Shown: piece by piece, positions 58,313-64,000 of the stretch | Position numbering within the stretch: position 1 is the stretch's first letter | How the letters are laid out: every line of letters starts with the position of its first letter | DNA from: Erythroxylum novogranatense | Taxonomy: Eukaryota > Streptophyta > Magnoliopsida > Malpighiales > Erythroxylaceae | DNA: 64,000 bases | NCBI GenBank assembly: GCA_029891385.1 | Contig: CM057233.1 | Span: 30,486,540 to 30,550,539, forward strand | Direction of reading: 5' to 3' | Notes under the pieces: generated by a model | What the model was told of the DNA's origin: nothing | Databases searched by the model: none | Seen by the model: the letters and a program-made list of their open reading frames with translations, nothing else | Program-made: the position numbers and the translations under genes

Positions 58313-58436
58313 ACCGCATATAATTCAGAAATTATCTGAATTTTCTGAAGAAAAGTTGAAAGAAAAAAAGGGGTTAAGATCGTGGTTAGGTATCTTGAAC
58401 TATGCCAGGAGCTACATTCCAAAATTAGGAATAATG
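58313..58436 (+). pseudogene. Endogenous caulimovirid (pararetrovirus) RT/RNase H relic
   Basis: About 41 codons on the plus strand match the connection between reverse transcriptase and RNase H in plant pararetroviruses, recognisable from LGILNYARSYIP and the preceding Glu/Lys-rich KLSEFSEEKLKEKKG. The Ty3/gypsy counterpart is [11 protein letters not shown], so the NYAR form points to Caulimoviridae, possibly a florendovirus-like lineage. It is a fragment far too short to encode anything. Its right edge is fused to the truncated last exon of the glutamine synthetase relic and its left edge to Sirevirus gag. Confidence 0.65.
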
Positions 58437-60660
58437 GTTGGACGCTGGCCTTCTGTCCTCAAAATAGCCTTTGCCTTCCCTCTCTGTCTCCCTCCCTACT
58501 CTCACTGATGCTCCACCGTTTGCTACACCCTATCAGGATTCAATAGCATGATTGATAAGTTCTTAGTAAAGATAAAATGATCATCTAATCTTCATATGTT
58601 TAATTCAGGTGTGTGTGTGTGTTCTTACCCATGAAAAGGTGTTGATGTCAGCTGTTTCATGGTGTCCAGTCAATCTGCGTTCCTTGCCTTTCCCATAAGC
58701 CGCAATATGTTCCTTGTGCCTCAGTTTAAGGTTTTCAATAGCCTTCTTGATCACCTCATAACCTCCATCATTCCTCATAGATTTTGTGCTGAAAGTGCAG
58801 TACGCCAAGTTTTCAATATAAATACTGGTGGAAATCAATATCAGAAGCAAGTTTCAGTCATTGACTGGTTGCAAATGTAAAACCCGGTAACCTCTAGTTA
58901 GTGTGAGCACCAGCGCCATTCCAGTCGCCCTGAAAATTCAAAGGAAACGAGTACATTTCATTATGCAGACAAATACATGATGGGTGGATTTGGTCAAAAA
59001 GACTTGCTTCATTGTGCAGACAAATTCATGGTGGTTGGATTTGGTCAAAAAAAAAACTTGCAACAATATGTACCTGATCAGGCATGAACGGAAGGGACTA
59101 CAACTACTTTTAATGAAAAGATACAGAATCCAATATGTACCTGACCAGGCATCACTTCTCCATTGATGCCAGAAATATTAATCCCAGCATGAAGGCATAC
59201 TTTATAATGAGAATTAACAATGTCGCGTCCAAAGGCTTTATCAGCTCCAACACCGCAGTAGTAAGGCCCCTGTTTCCAATTCGTAAGCATCACATGTCAT
59301 GGAATAAAACAAACTGCCAAGTGCCTTAATACCTAAAAGCTGGAAAAGATAAAATTACTGGTAGAAATTAACAGAATCAGGGGCAGTAGTTTGATCTTCT
59401 CGTTTAAGTAGAACGCTCTGAAACCACTCTAAAACAACACATCCAGAAAATAAAACACAACTCATTGGTCAATACTACTTCTAGCTGTGATGGGGAAAGG
59501 CCGCCAATACCTGAGGTCCTGGATAAACACCAAGAGGCCAGCCAATAGGCCAGTGGACATCTCTCTGTAACAAGGTATACTCCTGCTCTATCCCATACCT
59601 GTAGGCATAGTACAGGACAAATTAACAACACATGTACGAGAAAGCAAAAGAAGAACAAGTAAAAAAGAAAACAGGAAATGCCAAATCAGTGGAATAAGGT
59701 ATAAATGACGGATACCAAGGCTCTTCAGCAACAACATCTGGATGGCTGAAAATCTTTGCAGCGTTATGTCTTTTATTAGTTGGAATTGGTTGTCCATCTG
59801 GAGTGTAGGCATCACACATTACCTGTAAATCGAAGATTATTAGGTCTACTGACAGAGAAAGAGTTGACCAAGTGGCTGAGGAATAACCAAACAAACAAGA
59901 TTATTATTTAACAGGGAAAAAGGAACCTACCAAGATGTTGTTACCTCTCCTAAATGGGTCTTTGAATATCGCTTGCGGACTATTTTACAAACCAAATAAA
60001 AGGCAGATTCACTTAGAAAACAGGTGATAAAGAGAATACAGCTATAACGCACAATCAGACGGAGAGAGGGAGACTATATTATAAAATGACTTCACGATCT
60101 TCTCCAGGAGCTTGACCAGTGCTTGAACCGTCATAGTTCCACTTAGGAAGCGTACTGGGATCGCTCACTGGACCGTTTAGAGTCTATGCCGTGTAAAATC
60201 AAGACAAACACTCAAGTTAAGATCATAGGTTACGAATAAGTTCATGAAGAAGGAACAACGATATAAAAGGAAGACGAAGACAATTGTAAGAAGAAAAGTG
60301 ACAAAAAGAGTACCCTGGCTTTGCTACGAAGGTCCATACCAGATCCACCGATCCTGCACCACAGTTTTAACTCATAAAAAAAATCTGAACTTTAAACTAG
60401 CAATCAAAATATGTCAATACCCATCAAGCAACATGTTAATATCCATTAAAACGTAAACCGAAGATGGTCCCTTGAGCTTTTGACAGGAATGAGAAAACGC
60501 AGAAGTAAGAAAAGTAAAACGCAGAACCAACACTTCACAGAACAGTGGAAGCAGACGAAAACAAAGAAAAAGAGAAATTAACTGACCATATGTACTCTGC
60601 AATGATCTTCTCAGATGCATCAGAGAGGTTCAAGTTGACAAGATCTGAGAGAATAGACAT
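58437..60660 (-). pseudogene. Cytosolic glutamine synthetase (GS1-type) pseudogene
   Basis: GS joins ammonia to glutamate using ATP. Ten exons are readable (minus strand): 60660-60587 ([20 protein letters not shown]), 60353-60314, 60183-60080, 59979-59931, 59822-59716, 59598-59511 ([10 protein letters not shown], metal-binding Glu), 59269-59141 ([10 protein letters not shown]), 58929-58892 (GDWNGAGAHTN), 58788-58629 and 58529-58437 ([11 protein letters not shown]). There is no transit peptide, so GS1-type. Defects: the exon after [10 protein letters not shown] (WEFQVGPSVG region, about 43 residues) is absent; a Tyr codon after GAGAHTN is TAG; the third intron starts AT instead of GT; the last about 16 residues are replaced by viral sequence. 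Other splice sites look normal. Confidence 0.9.
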
Positions 60661-60775
60661 ATCCACAAACAAGAAACCGGAATGCAACAGACTGTGGAAG
60701 AGCTCCAAACAACGAACTTTGAGTGCTTTGGTTGGATATCCTAACGTGGAAACTTGTATCTCACCCAGCAACTGA

Positions 60776-60784
60776 CCTTTTATA
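60776..60784 (-). promoter_or_regulatory. TATA-like boxes upstream of the glutamine synthetase relic
   Basis: TATAAAAGG on the minus strand about 115-125 bp before the start codon; a second, TATAAAAGT, lies at 60858-60866. The latter would leave a more usual 5' leader of about 170 bases. The presence of introns and promoter-like sequence argues for a decayed duplicate gene, not a retrocopy. Confidence 0.5.
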
Positions 60785-60869
60785 GTATAGGAAGTAGGAA
60801 GAGACAAGGTAGGCTTGTTAAGGTAAACATGAAGGTGGAAGAATGAGTAAGATGGATACTTTTATAGGC

Positions 60870-61154
60870 AAAAGTTCTGATCACCAATTATTTATGTTGC
60901 CTCGATTATATAAATAAAAAATTGTCGGGATTAACGTAATTGTTGAGTTAAAAATTATATATCGTACAGGATAAAGTACCGATTTGCAAAGGACGTTAAG
61001 GCGAACTAGTTGGATAGGACTAGTAAATGTGAGAACTGATGCTGCTCATGTTTCTTTGCAATATGCTAATGGGACTATTATGATAACAGTTGTTGACTTA
61101 GAAATGCATCCGCTAAGTAGTATACAATTGGTACAGATTGGGAAATTATTCGAG
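60870..61154. other. Intergenic DNA
   Basis: AT-rich sequence between the glutamine synthetase relic and the gypsy LTR. No gene or repeat is identified. Confidence 0.4.
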
Positions 61155-62319
61155 TGTTGATGATCATTGATTACACTTGAATTGACGAAATAAGGTAAAA
61201 ACTTGTGACCAGGCAAGAAAAATGAACATTGTCAACAGAAGCTTAAGAGTAGGCGAGTATTGGTAGCGACGGATCTATAAAATTTTTTTGAGTGGAGGCA
61301 AAATTTTAATGAAGGTAAAATTTTATTTTTAATGGAGCAAATTTTTATTGAAAGTAAAATTTTATTTTTTATGAGCTCAAAACTTAAAATAATAATTCTT
61401 TATATAAAATTTTTTGTGGATCTGCCCATGAGTGTTGGTATGCATTGATGTATATTGGCAAAAGTCTTCGACAAAATACAAAACTCAAATCTAAGAGTAA
61501 AAGATAACTTAAGATTGATCTTAGTTACGGTTAACAATATCGCATGCATGAAAGAGACAAGTGACAACTCTAAGGACTTAATGTGTTCTCAAATAGATAA
61601 TAGATAGACTATGAGTAATGGAGTTGACCTAGGTAAGCATTAGACCAGACTAATGTGTTATAAAAATCTTTAGGTTTAGATGACTCATCATCAAGATAAT
61701 GTTGCAGATAAAATCATGGAGGATTAAAATTGGCTCTAAAAGATAAAGACTATGTGAAAGATAATATGAAGATAGTGGAGATTTTGACGAATCCATCTTT
61801 CTCAAATAAATGTAATCTCTTATGTTAATAGTTGGGATGTAATATAATCCTATTATATAGAGTCCTATTTGGATGAGAATGTCATTTTATTAGTTTATGT
61901 GATGCAATTTGATAATGATAAGATGTCATACTATTAGTTTAATTCAATTAGGATTCTAAATTGTAGAGAGAGAAGTGTCTATAAATATCTTATTTGAGCC
62001 TTACTCCTGAACACATGTGTGGGCATAAACATTGAAAGATAACAATCTTTTATATATTTTAGGGGAAGTAATATAGGTTGATTTTTTTCATATCTTTTGT
62101 ATGCTTTTATCATTGCCATTGAATACTTATTATTTTGGTGGCACCCTTATAAGAGTATGAGAGTTAAACACTATGAAAATCATGAGGTATTTGAGAACAA
62201 GTTTTGTTAATGGATGATTATGTGGGAACAATTGAGTCTTGCTTAAGTAGACTTAAACAAGATTGTCGTACAAGGGTGTAAGTGATGTAAGTTCAGTATC
62301 TAGGAAAACCTTTATAACA
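61155..62319 (+). repeat. 5' LTR of gag-only gypsy element
   Basis: Starts TGTTGATGATC and ends TTATAACA before the primer site. It carries a TATAAATA box at 61980-61987 and a 166-bp insertion (61264-61429) not found in the other LTR. Divergence from the 63557 copy is high, so the element is old. Confidence 0.6.
61264..61429. mobile_element. Small MITE-like insertion with 9-bp duplication
   Basis: Present in the 5' LTR but missing from the aligned place in the 3' LTR. Flanked by GAGTATTGG (61255-61263) and GAGTGTTGG (61430-61438), a 9-bp duplication with one change, the length made by Mutator-like transposases. Ends read GACGGATCTATAAAATTTT and, inverted, GGCAGATCCACAAAAAATTTT, imperfect inverted repeats. 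The interior is AT-rich with no coding frame. Confidence 0.55.
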
Positions 62320-62321
62320 AC

Positions 62322-62333
62322 TGGTATTAAAGC
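62322..62333 (+). other. Decayed primer-binding site of gag-only element
   Basis: TGGTATTAAAGC differs from the tRNA-Met complement TGGTATCAGAGC at two places, both C/G to T/A transitions. Confidence 0.55.
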
Positions 62334-62389
62334 CAAATATGATAGGAGGCAACAATTTAACTAAACATGTTTCAAAGGTGGAAGGGTTC

Positions 62390-63060
62390 ATCAGTCTTTA
62401 ACCTATGGGTGAAGAAGTCCCTACATACCTATCTTGTTTTAAGCTCTTGGAGAGGAAGATCCAAGCATTGTAAGATCAAGTTACCGACTTGATGAAGGTA
62501 TGAGAGGAAGCTAATTTTGAGATTATAGTCCTCAAGCACATGGTTGCTATCTGAGATGTTGGAAAATAATGATTTATGTAAGTGAACCAGAAGTTTTTCA
62601 TGGCAAGTGGAGTGTCAAAGAGATGAAGAATTTCTTATGGGACATGAAAGAATACTTTGCAATGACAAAGGCTTTTGATACAAAAAATGTGTCAATTGCA
62701 ACAATGTATTTAGTAGATGATGCAAAGTTGTAGTGGAAAACGAAAACTTCCAAACGATATCACTACGGGTAGACCTCTTATTGATACTTGTGAGAAGGTG
62801 AAGAAGGAGCTAACGAATCAATTCCTCCTTAACAATACTTCATGGCTAAAGAGGGAAACTTTGAAGTGGTTGAAGCAAGACATCTCGATGCGAGAGTATG
62901 TGAAGAAATTCACATATTTGATGCTAGATGTATAGAACATGTATAAAGAAAACAAGTTGTTTAAATTTATAAGCAGTTTGCAAGGTTAAGTACAAATAAA
63001 ACATTAGAGATAGAATGTAAAAGACCTCTCAAGAGCGATAGTGGCTATCGGTGCCTTGGT
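62390..63060 (+). pseudogene. Ty3/gypsy gag relic
   Basis: A coiled-coil-like start (LERKIQAL, QVTDLM, EEANFEIIVLKHMVAI; 62445-62552) leads to the retrotransposon gag domain: FFMASGV, FLWDMKEYF-like text, ATMYLVDDAKL-WWKT-like text (62700-62740), LKWLKQDISMREYVKKFTYLMLD (62865-62932) and KENKLFKFISSLQG (62950-62990). Frame changes lie near 62590 and 62735, stops at about 62933 and 62988. No knuckle is found. Confidence 0.65.
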
Positions 63061-63556
63061 GTACTTTCAAATCACCACCAATTTGAATCAGCAATAAGGA
63101 CAAGAAGAATGATGGAATACATGATGGCTTAGAGAAAGGAAAAGAAAAGGTATGCGAATCTTCTCAATGCAAGTCAAAGAAACTAATAAAATGGGATATT
63201 GCTTGTTTCATTTATAAGGCTACATTTTGGTCGTGAATACCCAAAATGGAAGGTAGGTGAGAAGCAAATGAATTTCATGGTTGTGAAAAATTAAAGGGAA
63301 GGAGGTAAAGACTCGATAAAAGAAATCTACCTCAATAATTATGCTATATTAGGCATAATGGGTCTACGTCCAAACAAAAATAAAGACAAACTTGACAGAG
63401 GGGGAAAAATGGTACATTAGAGATGTGTCAATAACTGAGTATTCAAAGGAACCATATTCAGATGAGTGCATACATATTATTTCAATGAGGATGTCGAGTT
63501 CTTTTAATGGGGGTGATTTATTAGCCTTCTAGGTCTAAATTGCGGAATTGTGTGAG

Positions 63557-64000
63557 TGTTAGTGAGTTTTGGCCAATGCTTGACACTTGAATTGACAAAA
63601 GAAGGTAAAGAATTGCCAGTGGACAAAGAAAATGAGTATTGTCAATGGAAGCTCGAGCGTACATGATCGTTGGCATGCATTTGTGCACATTGATGGAAAT
63701 CTTCGACGAAATGTAAGATTCATATGTGAAACTAAAAGATAAGAAATGTGAGAGTTATAAGGGCTTAATGTATGCTCAGATAGACAAATTATAACTAATG
63801 GACTTAACATAGATACGTGTTAGACCAAATCACTATGTTAAGAAAGGCTTTGAGCTTGAACAACTCATCATTAATAGATAGAGATCATAGAGAGATCTTG
63901 GATAATGTGACAAATAATATCATAGAAAATATGCATCAACTCTAAAAGATAAAAACAGGAGGATATTCTGAAGATAATGGAGATATGCATGGATATGGAT
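63557..64000 (+). repeat. 3' LTR of gag-only gypsy element, cut by window end
   Basis: Starts TGTTAGTGAG and aligns with the first 600 or so bases of 61155-62319 apart from the MITE-like insertion. It runs off the window. Confidence 0.6.

Larger units (their letters stand above)
61155..64000 (+). mobile_element. Gag-only Ty3/gypsy element, right end outside window
   Basis: Two diverged direct repeats (61155-62319 and 63557 onward) flank a 1.24-kb interior with only a gag relic. Aligned markers in both LTRs include ACACTTGAATTGAC, AATGAACATTGTCAA or AATGAGTATTGTCAA, and TTAGACCA followed by TTAAGAAAG- or ATAAAAATC-type text. A mutated tRNA-Met primer site follows the first LTR and a short G-rich tract (AATGGGGGTG, 63507) precedes the second. 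No pol is present, so it is a non-autonomous or deleted element. The target duplication cannot be checked. Confidence 0.65.

Noticed and set aside
58299..58508. A single plus-strand gene of about 70 codons
   Set aside because: Its left part is a pararetroviral relic and its right part is antisense to the last glutamine synthetase exon, so the frame is a junction artefact.
59404..59658. Minus-strand frames at 59404-59894 as separate genes
   Set aside because: These are glutamine synthetase exons read through into introns, partly in the wrong frame.

Overview
The window is plant nuclear DNA, almost certainly from an angiosperm and probably a eudicot. The evidence is dense LTR retrotransposons of plant lineages (Ty3/gypsy Tekay-type chromoviruses, Ty1/copia including a Sirevirus-like element), a plant hAT transposon, an intron-rich cytosolic glutamine synthetase relic and a short endogenous caulimovirid fragment. 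The species cannot be named from the sequence. Only one small, possibly intact protein-coding gene was found (48309-48524).

Positions 1-47218 form one nested stack of mobile elements, resolved through matching target-site duplications (TSDs). The outermost layer is a decayed Ty1/copia element on the minus strand; its 5' LTR is at 46706-47218 and its 3' end lies left of the window. Into it went: (A) a Tekay-type gypsy element, plus strand, ending at 6405; (E) a gypsy solo LTR, plus strand, 8520-19551, TSD TAGCC; (D) a complete Tekay-type element, minus strand, 8847-16842, TSD GAGAG, inside E; and a hAT transposon, 21240-46306, 8-bp TSD CCTTATCC, in the copia leader. The hAT was in turn split by (B) a non-autonomous LARD-like element with 4.2-kb LTRs, 22867-34851, TSD CTATT, and (C) a Tekay-type element, 36105-45408, TSD GAAAG. 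All coding parts carry stops or frameshifts.

From 47219 rightward the DNA is flanking sequence: a 58-bp tandem duplication, a 71-codon small gene, about 2 kb of AT-rich intergenic DNA, and a 5'-truncated Sirevirus-like element on the minus strand (about 50.6-58.3 kb) with an extra reading frame downstream of pol and a hexamer minisatellite in its LTR. It abuts a roughly 120-bp caulimovirid relic fused into the last exon of a cytosolic glutamine synthetase pseudogene (58437-60660, minus). The right end holds a short gag-only gypsy element with two related LTRs (61155 to beyond 64000) and a small Mutator-like insertion in its first LTR.

The most interesting signal is inside the gypsy LTRs. Families A and C each carry eight copies of a TCGTCGCGACGA-type palindrome spaced about 20-33 bp. 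Family E carries six copies of a different 19-bp palindrome, arranged as three 70-bp units of paired sites 20-21 bp apart. Family B carries a run of hairpins with different stems and a shared linker. The LTRs of A, B, C and E also share what looks like a spliceable leader with a 62-70 nt mini-exon. These are pattern-based proposals that need transcript and population data.
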